7,017 nucleotides of DNA from Verrucomicrobiota bacterium. GTDB taxonomy: Bacteria; Verrucomicrobiota; Verrucomicrobiia; Verrucomicrobiales; Akkermansiaceae. Below the pieces are notes generated by a model. It saw nothing but the letters and a program-made list of their open reading frames with translations. It was not told the origin of the DNA and did not search any database. The stretch's first letter is position 1; the number at the start of each line of letters is the position of its first letter. Location of the stretch: assembly GCA_009885905.1 (NCBI GenBank), contig VFJU01000374.1, positions 1-7,017 on the forward strand. The letters run 5' to 3'. Of this stretch, positions 1-6,067 are shown piece after piece. A program made the position numbers and the translations under genes.

Positions 1-230
1 ACTCGAATACGGATCATGAACGAATAAGCCTTCTCTAACTTATGCTTGCGGCGCCCCGCACGAATGTCGCGGTCGTCCTGCTGATAGGTTCCGTGGAATT
101 TGAGGAGCTGTTGATCATCCTCGCACATCGACCCAGTTGAAAGATCCGCGAGTCCTTCGGCGATGGTGCCACGCAGGTAATTGCTGCGGGTCTTGATGTA
201 TTCGTTGGCGGAGAGTTTATTGTCACTCAT
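1..230 (-). CDS. cysI: Sulfite reductase [NADPH] hemoprotein beta subunit, N-terminal part (cut by window edge)
   Basis: This is the start of the siroheme/[4Fe-4S] subunit of assimilatory sulfite reductase, which reduces sulfite to sulfide in the cytoplasm using electrons from CysJ. Only 76 complete codons are present and the gene runs off the left edge. The translation begins [15 protein letters not shown] and contains [10 protein letters not shown] (residues 16-25) and [16 protein letters not shown] (42-57). Both match, almost residue for residue, the N-terminal region of E. coli CysI as I remember it. The cluster and siroheme ligands lie in the unseen part. The ATG is 24 nt downstream of the cysJ stop in the conserved J-I order, so co-transcription is very likely. 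No Shine-Dalgarno is visible before it (the upstream sequence is rich in A, T and C). The family is secure; whether the rest of the gene is intact cannot be judged. Confidence 0.93.
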   Translation of the reverse strand, partial: MSDNKLSANEYIKTRSNYLRGTIAEGLADLSTGSMCEDDQQLLKFHGTYQQDDRDIRAGRRKHKLEKAYSFMIRIR

Positions 231-254
231 GATGATGAAATTTTAAGATTTGAA

Positions 255-2018
255 TTAATAAACGTCGCGTTGGTAGCGTTTGGTTTTTTTGAGATTTTCG
301 ACGTAAGCCTCGGCCGTCTCTCGAGAGACGCCCGCTTCGATTTCCACCACGGTGATTAGCGCCTCATTCACATCGTGAGCCATGCGGGTGGCATCCCCGC
401 ATACATAAAAGTGAGCACCTTCTTCAAGCCATTGATAGATTTCTTTCGAACGCTCAAGCATTCGATCCTGCACATAAACTTTCTCTGGTTGGTCGCGAGA
501 AAACGCCACGTCTAGGCGAGACAGCACGCCTTCTTTGAGGTGATCCTGCCACTCAAGTTGATAGAGAAAGTCGTCGGTGTAGTGCTGATCGCCAAAGAAA
601 AGCCAATTCTTCCCGGAGCATTCAAGTGCTGCTCGGTGCTCGATGAATGCTCGGAATGGCGCCACACCAGTTCCAGGACCCACCATGATGATAGGCGTGG
701 AACCATCAGCAGGAAGACGGAAATTTTTGTTAGGTTGAACAAAGACTTGGACAGGATCTCCAGAACGCACGAGATCAGCGAGGAACGTCGAGCAAACACC
801 TTTGCGAGAGCGACCATGAGTTTGGTATCGCACCGCAGCCACCGTGAGATGCACTTCCTCAGAGTGAGCCAGCGGGCTGGAGGCGATCGAATAGAGACGT
901 GGTGGTAATTTGCGAAATATCCCTATGAGAGCCTCAGCAGAAAGCCCGCTGGGAGCAAATTCTGCGATTGCATCAACGATCTCACGCCCATGATTGAACT
1001 CGCGCAAACGCTCTTTCGCATCGTCAGCGAGCAAGCTCCGTAAGACAGTGGAATTTGCAGCCTCAGCCAACTTGGTGAGCACCGCTCGCGAAAGCGCGGT
1101 GATGTCGTAGTCCTCACGCAGGGCATCCGCAAGAAGTTTACGCCCGACGTTTTTCACATCGATCTCTTCGTTTCCTGTTAGCTTTGAAGCTTGAATGATC
1201 GCCCCAACCGTGTCGGGAGCATTGACTGGAACCACCGCAAGTGCATCACCAGGTTCGTAGGAAAGTCCGGATGCCGCGAGAGAGAACTCTAGATGCAGTG
1301 TTTCCTTGGACGAGTGCTCACCATTGAGCAAGACACGCTCGAGCATCTCCGCGGGGTATGGGTTCTTCTTCCCGTACTCAGTGGTTAGAATGGTCACCGG
1401 TAACGCAATTTCGTTTACCGCCACCGAGGTCGGAGCTAGAGCAACGAGTGCAACTTCTAACCAATCTATATAAGCTTCCTCGTAGTCGACGTCGCAATCA
1501 ACCCGAGCAGAAACACGAGCCGCACCTAGACTTTCTAATTTAAAATCGATGTCCTTACCGGTCTGGCAAAATTTTTCATACGAGGTGTCGCCAAGCCCGC
1601 AGACCGAGAACTTCACGTCCGCCAAAGACACGTCTGACGCCATGAAATCCTTGAAAAAGCTGACCGCTGTTTCCGGCGGATCTCCATCGCCCCATGTCGA
1701 GACGATCACTAAGAGGTTCGACGTTTTCGCGAGGTCGGCGGGAGAAACCTCGGACATATTTTTCATGCTTGCTTGAAAACCGCGTTTTTTTGCGGTTTTC
1801 ACCGTGCGGTCGGCCAGCACCTCACAATTCCCCGATTCGGTTCCGTAGAGCACGGTTAACTTCCCAGCGGGGACCGCCACGGGAGAGGATAAAACCGTTG
1901 CGCCGGTGGCGGCGAGGAAACCGCTCAGCCAACCGCGCTGGATTGGATCGAGACCGGAAAGTAGAGAATCCAGCGCTCGGCGCTGGTCGGAATTGAATGG
2001 TGCGTGCTCGGGAAGCAT
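255..2018 (-). CDS. cysJ: Sulfite reductase [NADPH] flavoprotein alpha subunit
   Basis: This is the diflavin reductase that passes electrons from NADPH through FAD and FMN to CysI for sulfite reduction in cysteine biosynthesis. It has 587 residues against about 599 in E. coli and looks complete. An N-terminal linker (1-50) is followed by a flavodoxin-like FMN domain with YGTESGN (58-64), STWGDGDPP (107-115) and GLGDTSYEKFC (141-151). The FAD-binding domain has RLYSIASS (374-381) and GVCSTFL (407-413). The NADPH domain has GPGTGVAPFRAF (447-458), SRDQPEKVYVQD (507-518) and YVCGD (538-542). The C-terminus RYQRDVY is the family signature, with the terminal Tyr that stacks on FAD. The chosen ATG gives an N-terminus that aligns with E. 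coli CysJ; an AAGG lies only 3 nt upstream, a short spacing. cysI follows after 24 nt. A perfect 10-bp inverted repeat lies in codons near 73-82 (see 1774-1801). Confidence 0.97.
   Translation of the reverse strand: MLPEHAPFNSDQRRALDSLLSGLDPIQRGWLSGFLAATGATVLSSPVAVPAGKLTVLYGTESGNCEVLADRTVKTAKKRGFQASMKNMSEVSPADLAKTSNLLVIVSTWGDGDPPETAVSFFKDFMASDVSLADVKFSVCGLGDTSYEKFCQTGKDIDFKLESLGAARVSARVDCDVDYEEAYIDWLEVALVALAPTSVAVNEIALPVTILTTEYGKKNPYPAEMLERVLLNGEHSSKETLHLEFSLAASGLSYEPGDALAVVPVNAPDTVGAIIQASKLTGNEEIDVKNVGRKLLADALREDYDITALSRAVLTKLAEAANSTVLRSLLADDAKERLREFNHGREIVDAIAEFAPSGLSAEALIGIFRKLPPRLYSIASSPLAHSEEVHLTVAAVRYQTHGRSRKGVCSTFLADLVRSGDPVQVFVQPNKNFRLPADGSTPIIMVGPGTGVAPFRAFIEHRAALECSGKNWLFFGDQHYTDDFLYQLEWQDHLKEGVLSRLDVAFSRDQPEKVYVQDRMLERSKEIYQWLEEGAHFYVCGDATRMAHDVNEALITVVEIEAGVSRETAEAYVENLKKTKRYQRDVY
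1774..1801. repeat. Perfect 10-bp inverted repeat with T7/A7 loop inside cysJ
   Basis: TGAAAACCGC (1774-1783) and GCGGTTTTCA (1792-1801) are exact reverse complements around an 8-base loop, GTTTTTTT. In the cysJ mRNA this reads as a hairpin with an A7C loop, encoding about residues 73-82 (VKTAKKRGFQ) early in the FMN domain. The repeat is seen directly. Any effect on translation, mRNA stability or slippage on the A7 run is inference. Codon choice for Lys-Lys and the flanking residues could produce it by chance. Confidence 0.6.
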
Positions 2019-2142
2019 AATCCTTAGTTAATTACCTTGTTTGATCAGGTTTGAACCAAAAGATGCACCCTATCCAGCAAACACGCAACTATTTTATCGC
2101 GACAACGGCTGATTCGTCGCATGAAACAAGCCTAATTGGAAG
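2019..2142 (-). promoter_or_regulatory. cysJ 5' intergenic region; possible promoter and imperfect direct repeat
   Basis: This 124-nt gap between osmC and cysJ is much longer than the other gaps on this strand (24 and 21 nt), so a separate cysJI promoter is plausible. On the minus strand TAAAAT (plus 2091-2096) resembles a -10 box, but no good -35 sits 16-18 bp upstream. Closer to cysJ there is an imperfect tandem direct repeat, TGTTTGATCA (2039-2048) and GGTTTGAACC (2049-2058), with 7 of 10 bases matching. It could be an operator for a sulfur-responsive regulator, but no known site is recognised. A weak 5-bp inverted repeat (2099-2103/2116-2120) lacks a U-tract and is not a convincing terminator for osmC. 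Confidence 0.25.
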
Positions 2143-2556
2143 TCATCCTTCTTGCCAGATCCAGTTCATTACCACCTCGATGTCCGGATGAATACTGTGG
2201 TGCACCGGGCAGCTATGGGCGGCACTTTCCAACAATTTTCGATCAGGATGGGTCGCAGGCAGCGGGATCTTCAAATCCAGTTCGATGCGGTGGATCCGCC
2301 TCGGCATGTCCTCCGACATAAATTTTCGCACCATCACCGTCATCCCATCAACCGGGATATTTTTGCGTTTACCAACGATTCCGATGACCGTGGCCATGCA
2401 AGATCCAAGGGCCGTTGCGAGTAGATCCGTGGGCGAAAACGCTTCCCCACGACCATTGTTGTCGAGAGGCGCGTCAGTCGCAATGGTACTTCCCGAAGGA
2501 AGATGGACAGCGCTGCAATGCAGGTCGCCTTCGTAAGTGAGTTTAATTTCAACCAT
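2143..2556 (-). CDS. OsmC/Ohr-family protein (YhfA-like), putative thiol-dependent peroxidase
   Basis: This cytoplasmic protein of 137 residues has the usual length for OsmC-like proteins. The family reduces organic hydroperoxides with a pair of cysteines. Both expected cysteines are present in the right settings: C53 in SPTDLLATALGSCMA (41-55) and C116 in SAAHSCPVHHS (111-121). The N-terminal beta-rich part (1-35) and the pre-helix glycines (GRGE, 35-38) also fit. The sequence seems closer to the YhfA-like branch than to true Ohr, because the Ohr-type PEQ/PEE motif before the first helix is replaced by PTD (42-44). The substrate is therefore uncertain and peroxidase activity is inferred from the family. 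It starts 21 nt after the kinase stop, so it may be read from the sigma-kinase transcript. No Shine-Dalgarno is visible before its ATG. Confidence 0.88.
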   Translation of the reverse strand: MVEIKLTYEGDLHCSAVHLPSGSTIATDAPLDNNGRGEAFSPTDLLATALGSCMATVIGIVGKRKNIPVDGMTVMVRKFMSEDMPRRIHRIELDLKIPLPATHPDRKLLESAAHSCPVHHSIHPDIEVVMNWIWQEG

Positions 2557-2577
2557 GATAAACGTGAATCGAGTGAA

Positions 2578-5187
2578 TTATTGAAGGGTGGGTGATTTGA
2601 TTTTTTGAGGAATTTTTGCAAGTAGCACGCGGAATCCATAGATCGAATCGCGGAAAGTTGGTGGCACCGCATTTCTAGATCCAGAGAAAAGGCTCTCGGC
2701 TTGAAAAGAATTCCAACCGCCACCACGAAGAACGCCCAGAACATTTTTTCCATTCTTCAAGTATTCGTCCCCCACCCATTCTTGAACGTTGCCCGAGAGA
2801 TCATAAAAACCCGCGGAATTCGCCGGAAATGATCCCACGGGCGAGGTGAAGACGAATCCGTCACTGTAACCCTGAATATTGCGATCAAGCCCTGATCCAG
2901 TCAGGCGAGTGGCGGGCGCATCTGCAAAATTTCCTGCTGCTTGATCTGGCGGCCAAACATCACCCCATGGGAAAATTGCTTTTTTCCGCGCATCCCTCCA
3001 CCCGGGACTGATCCCCTCCTCCTCCGCGAACCCCAACATCTTACTCCACTCCATGTCCGACGGTAAGCGATACTCATGCGTCCGGGCGATGCGCTCATCT
3101 TTGCGCTCACGCTCGCTGAGCCACTTGCAAAATGCCTGCGCATCCTCGCGAGAAATATCCACCACAGGATGATCCGGCGATTGAGGAAATGACGCAGCGC
3201 GGTGGTCATCACGGCCCGACTCGCGGGTAAAAATCGCATAGTCACTGACCCGTGTCTCCCAGATCGAGCCCATCAAGTCATTTCCTAACGGAGTAAAACG
3301 CATGCCGATTCCGTTCTCCCATGGTTTGCCGAAAACCACTCCAAGGCTTTTTTCTAGCATGATTTCTTTTGAAATTTTTTCGCCTTTTCCGACTTTAATA
3401 TCTACCGTAAATGGCTTGTATCCCTCCCGCACCAAATAGAGCTGCCACTCACCAGGTTTCACTTTAGAAACCACCAATGGCTCACGAGTGGATCCGACCG
3501 ATACCCTGTTGTTAGTATCCGAGCGCGGGTTCATCCACACCTCCACATCAGGTGGTTGCGTGGTAAGCGTGATTTCACCAAAATCGAACTGCCGAACCAC
3601 CACGCGAAAAGGCGACCAACCGCCGCGTAGCGCGTTATCGCTCAAGCTTAGACCGGGGAAATGATTTTCTGCTTGCGGAACCACCTCGTTATCTTCTGAT
3701 AGAAATCCTGTTTTAATCGCGCTCTTGCGGAACCAATCACAGAACAACAACTGCTCGGCTGCGGATACCACCACGACCTCTAACTCTTGACCGTTTTGCT
3801 GCACCTTGACGAATTCTCCCGCACCTTCGGGCTGCTCGATGGCTTCGTTAAACTGCTCCCAAACGTCCCGGCTTACCAGGCCAGCACCCACATGCTCCTG
3901 CCCATTCGGTTGGTAAGAGTTGCCAAGGTGATCCTCCCAAGCATCTCCCGCCTGTGGTGGCGAAAAATTCTCTAAACTCGCGAAGTAGACCATCGGTTCT
4001 GTGGTCGCAGATTGTGGAACCTTGCCTCGGATCGTGAAAGGACGGTACCCACTTTTTTTCAGGGTGAAAAAAACATCATCACCCACAGGCACAGGAATGA
4101 GTCCAGTGTTAGTGATACCCACCCATTCGCCTCTAACATTTCTTACCCCAGCACCTTCTGGAGCGCTTACCACCCGCAACATGCCCACGGCGGGTTTGAC
4201 CAGTGCGGGCGCTGGCGGCGGAGTCGTAGCCGCAGGCGGACTCAACGCAAGCACCCACTTACTGTCCTTAATCATTTGCCATCCTACCCAAGCAAAAAAT
4301 AGCATTAGAGCCGAAACCGTCATCCACACCTCAAAGCGGCTGTGCCGCCGGCGCTTTCCACGTTGAATCCGGCGTAACGCATCTGCTAACTCGGCAGCGG
4401 TCGCGATTTTACGCTTTGAAATACGTGGTTCGCAAATATCACAAATGATCCGGTTCAATTCTAACCACCGTTTCTTATCGGCTCCCTCAGGCATCACTTC
4501 CGGCAACTCTGGAAACGCCATGCGATCCTTGCCCGTCGCAATTTCATACAAAACTTTTCCCAAGCTATAAATGTCCGCCTGCGCCGAGCCTGGCCCCTCG
4601 GGTGGCACGAATCCTTCAGTCCCCACAAACGTGCGTTGCCCACGCGCCGCCACCAAACCGATGTCTGCAAGCTTGGCTCGACCATTGACAAAAATAACGT
4701 TAGATGGCTTGACATCACGGTGCGCCAATCCGCGTTCATGAAGGTGATCTAACGCCTCCGCAAGCCTAAGCCCCACGTCAATGCATTCGTTCGTATCCCA
4801 CTGCACGTGCGCTCCCTGCGCATTGTCCGCCCGCAACGTCCGCGGCTCATACTCGGCGGGATTGATGTCCTGGCCGGACGTCAGATCGTCTCCGAGTTCC
4901 ATGACATAATAGTAAAAAGAAACCCCATCAGGACTGCGACCGACGTGGAGGATATTCATCAATGCCGGGTGATCCCGCGACATCGGCTCAAACATTAAAA
5001 TTCCGTCGAATTCGCGCTCAAAGGTTTTGGCGTCCTCAAAGTCTTCTCGCCACACCACTTTCACCGCCCGCAGCGCACCGGTCACCCCGCGTGCAAGCCA
5101 CACCTCACCGTAGGCTCCGCCACCGATTTTACGGAGAACCTCGTGATCTGGGATCGTTGGGTGTGGGCGGATTTTATTCAACATCAT
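2578..5187 (-). CDS. Transmembrane Ser/Thr protein kinase with PEGA and FGE-sulfatase (SUMF1-like) domains
   Basis: A Hanks-type kinase occupies residues 15-275. It has a glycine loop (IGGGAYGEVW, 21-30), the VAIK-type lysine K43, a catalytic loop HRDVKPSN (156-163, D158), DIG in place of DFG (D175 kept), a P+1 GT (189-190), PPE in place of APE (195-197), and D205. A basic stretch (KRRRHSR, 278-284) precedes a single membrane helix (about 287-305), predicting the kinase inside and the rest outside. A Pro/Ala-rich linker (316-332) leads to PEGA 1 (about 335-406), a degenerate FGE-like segment (416-534), PEGA 2 (about 538-612) and a fuller FGE domain (622-857) with YRLPSD, FPWGD, GFYDLSGNVQEW and RGGGWNS. 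FGE catalytic cysteines appear replaced by S827 and S832, so it is probably a binding or sensing domain. The gene overlaps the sigma gene by 14 nt. An AGGAGG lies 3 nt before this ATG but 6 nt before the next in-frame ATG (5184), which may be the true start. The ligand is unknown. Confidence 0.93.
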   Translation of the reverse strand: MMLNKIRPHPTIPDHEVLRKIGGGAYGEVWLARGVTGALRAVKVVWREDFEDAKTFEREFDGILMFEPMSRDHPALMNILHVGRSPDGVSFYYYVMELGDDLTSGQDINPAEYEPRTLRADNAQGAHVQWDTNECIDVGLRLAEALDHLHERGLAHRDVKPSNVIFVNGRAKLADIGLVAARGQRTFVGTEGFVPPEGPGSAQADIYSLGKVLYEIATGKDRMAFPELPEVMPEGADKKRWLELNRIICDICEPRISKRKIATAAELADALRRIQRGKRRRHSRFEVWMTVSALMLFFAWVGWQMIKDSKWVLALSPPAATTPPPAPALVKPAVGMLRVVSAPEGAGVRNVRGEWVGITNTGLIPVPVGDDVFFTLKKSGYRPFTIRGKVPQSATTEPMVYFASLENFSPPQAGDAWEDHLGNSYQPNGQEHVGAGLVSRDVWEQFNEAIEQPEGAGEFVKVQQNGQELEVVVVSAAEQLLFCDWFRKSAIKTGFLSEDNEVVPQAENHFPGLSLSDNALRGGWSPFRVVVRQFDFGEITLTTQPPDVEVWMNPRSDTNNRVSVGSTREPLVVSKVKPGEWQLYLVREGYKPFTVDIKVGKGEKISKEIMLEKSLGVVFGKPWENGIGMRFTPLGNDLMGSIWETRVSDYAIFTRESGRDDHRAASFPQSPDHPVVDISREDAQAFCKWLSERERKDERIARTHEYRLPSDMEWSKMLGFAEEEGISPGWRDARKKAIFPWGDVWPPDQAAGNFADAPATRLTGSGLDRNIQGYSDGFVFTSPVGSFPANSAGFYDLSGNVQEWVGDEYLKNGKNVLGVLRGGGWNSFQAESLFSGSRNAVPPTFRDSIYGFRVLLAKIPQKIKSPTLQ

Positions 5188-5845
5188 CGTCCTCCTCGAG
5201 CTTGGCCAATTCCCGTTTGAGAATCGCTCCCACGCGGTGTTTTGCCAAATAAACCTGCGCCATGCTCACGCTCAGTTGATCCTGCACCCGCTTGGCATCC
5301 CACTGCTTTATCACGTAACAATCAAATATCTGATACTGCTTTGGGGAAACTTGCGCCTTCACCCGACTCAGCGCAGCGTCAGCAATATTTTTTTTCCACT
5401 CCATATTCCACAGCCGCGACAACACGTCTCCGTTAGGGTCTTCCACACGGTCGATCACCGCGGTCTTCCGGTCATTCTCCCACTCGCCAATCATCATCGC
5501 CGAGTCTTTCTTGCGCTTGCGGAATTGATCATTGATGCGCCACCGCGTCATGTTCATTAACCATGTTTTAAATGAGCCCAACTCAGGATCGTACAGCTTC
5601 TTTTTACTTTGCTTGGCGATGGATAGAATCGTCTCTTGCACACAGTCAAACGCCTCATCCGAGCGAAGACCGGCCTTGGTGGCTACTGCGTAAATAAGCT
5701 TCCAGTAAGTTTGATAGAATTCGTCCCAAGTTCGTTGGTCTTCCCAGTTGTCGAGCCTAGCGATCAAACTCTTACGAGTTTTAGCGTAGGCCTGAACAAG
5801 GATCGCATCGCTCGCATTCAATTTTTCTTCATCACTCCCAGACAT
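5174..5845 (-). CDS. ECF-type RNA polymerase sigma factor
   Basis: This cytoplasmic protein of 223 residues should direct RNA polymerase to a specific promoter set. Sigma region 2 spans about residues 38-112, with FYQTYWKLIYAVATKAG, then DCVQETILSIAKQ (67-79, the usual DxVQETF helix) and GSFKTWLMNMTRWRINDQFRKRKK (90-113), which recognises the -10. Region 4 spans about 150-212; its helix-turn-helix is WDAKRVQDQLSVSMAQVYLAKHR (182-204). A Lys/Arg-rich linker and a very acidic tail (EEDDDVE) are present. The usual DAED motif of ECF region 2 reads EAFD (64-67). No sigma region 3, membrane segment or anti-sigma gene is seen. Instead the 3' end overlaps a Ser/Thr kinase gene, suggesting control by phosphorylation; that is inference. 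The ATG at 5845 is the only plausible start: an in-frame stop lies 36-39 nt upstream and the next Met is residue 98. No Shine-Dalgarno is visible. Confidence 0.9.
   Translation of the reverse strand: MSGSDEEKLNASDAILVQAYAKTRKSLIARLDNWEDQRTWDEFYQTYWKLIYAVATKAGLRSDEAFDCVQETILSIAKQSKKKLYDPELGSFKTWLMNMTRWRINDQFRKRKKDSAMMIGEWENDRKTAVIDRVEDPNGDVLSRLWNMEWKKNIADAALSRVKAQVSPKQYQIFDCYVIKQWDAKRVQDQLSVSMAQVYLAKHRVGAILKRELAKLEEDDDVE
5191..5196 (-). promoter_or_regulatory. Strong Shine-Dalgarno for the kinase, inside the sigma coding sequence
   Basis: CCTCCT on the plus strand reads AGGAGG on the coding strand. It lies 3 nt before the ATG at 5187 and 6 nt before the in-frame ATG at 5184. The 6-nt spacing is closer to optimal, favouring 5184 as the main start. 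The site is made by the Glu-Glu-Asp codons of the sigma factor's acidic tail, so kinase translation is probably coupled to sigma translation. Confidence 0.75.
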
Positions 5846-5905
5846 TAAGGATGTTTTACTTGATTCATCGACCTCTGTCTTTCACCGAATCACTATTTTC
5901 ACAAC

Positions 5906-5934
5906 AGTATAACAATCAACATATTAAAAAACAA
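5906..5934 (-). promoter_or_regulatory. Candidate sigma-70-like promoter for the sigma-kinase operon
   Basis: On the minus strand TTGTTT (plus 5929-5934) is followed after exactly 17 bp by TATACT (plus 5906-5911). TATACT matches the -10 consensus at 5 of 6 positions and TTGTTT the -35 at 3 of 6. It would give a leader of about 50 nt before the sigma ATG at 5845. The spacing and -10 are good and the -35 is weak. In AT-rich sequence such matches also arise by chance, and autoregulation by the encoded sigma from a different motif is possible. Confidence 0.35.
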
Positions 5935-6056
5935 TTAAGCACTTCGTATGGTCGCTACATCCGAAATAGTGCCGATCTTGTTTACAACTTTGAGCGTTAC
6001 ATCTTAATCTTCCCTCTGACGTCTATCATTTTTCCGTCTTAAACACTGCGCCCCCT

Positions 6057-6061
6057 AGGAG
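6057..6061 (+). promoter_or_regulatory. Shine-Dalgarno of the coiled-coil gene
   Basis: AGGAG is followed by a 6-nt spacer and then ATG at 6068. This near-ideal arrangement fixes the start of the downstream gene. Confidence 0.8.
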
Positions 6062-6067
6062 AGTTTC

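Larger units (their letters stand above)
5846..6067. other. Divergent AT-rich intergenic region
   Basis: These 222 bp separate the sigma gene (leftward) from the coiled-coil gene (rightward) and should hold the promoters of both. The sequence is clearly richer in A and T than the flanking genes, with A and T runs near 5921-5940. A minus-strand promoter candidate is listed separately. On the plus strand TTTACA (5981-5986) resembles a -35, but no good -10 follows at 15-18 bp, so no plus promoter is called. A 63-codon open frame here (5851-6042) has no start context or protein-like composition that would support a gene. Confidence 0.6.

Noticed and set aside
35..226. Minus-strand open frame of 63 codons
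   Set aside because: It lies out of frame within the start of cysI, whose own frame matches CysI strongly; a GTG start and low-complexity Ser/Thr-rich product suggest a shadow.
2099..2120. Inverted repeat GCGAC/GTCGC as a terminator after osmC
   Set aside because: The stem is only 5 bp with a 12-nt loop and no following T-run on the minus strand.
2340..2753. Minus-strand open frame of 137 codons beginning MEKMFWAFFVV, resembling a signal peptide
   Set aside because: It overlaps the well-supported FGE end of the kinase and the start of the OsmC gene in another frame; the hydrophobic start is a by-product of the frame shift.
2610..3325. Reading the FGE domain as a sulfatase-maturing enzyme or EgtB/PvdO-type enzyme
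   Set aside because: The expected catalytic cysteines appear as serines, and the domain is fused to a membrane kinase; a sensory or binding role fits better.
4001..4366. Plus-strand open frames opposite the kinase
   Set aside because: They are antisense to the Pro-rich linker, membrane helix and PEGA 1 region of the kinase, with no recognisable domains.
5978..6010. Plus-strand promoter for the coiled-coil gene (TTGTTT or TTTACA with a downstream -10)
   Set aside because: No hexamer at 15-18 bp spacing matches TATAAT at more than 3 of 6 positions.
5851..6042. Plus-strand open frame of 63 codons in the divergent intergenic region
   Set aside because: It starts 5 bp from the sigma start codon on the other strand, has no Shine-Dalgarno, covers the likely sigma promoter, and its composition mirrors AT-rich non-coding DNA.
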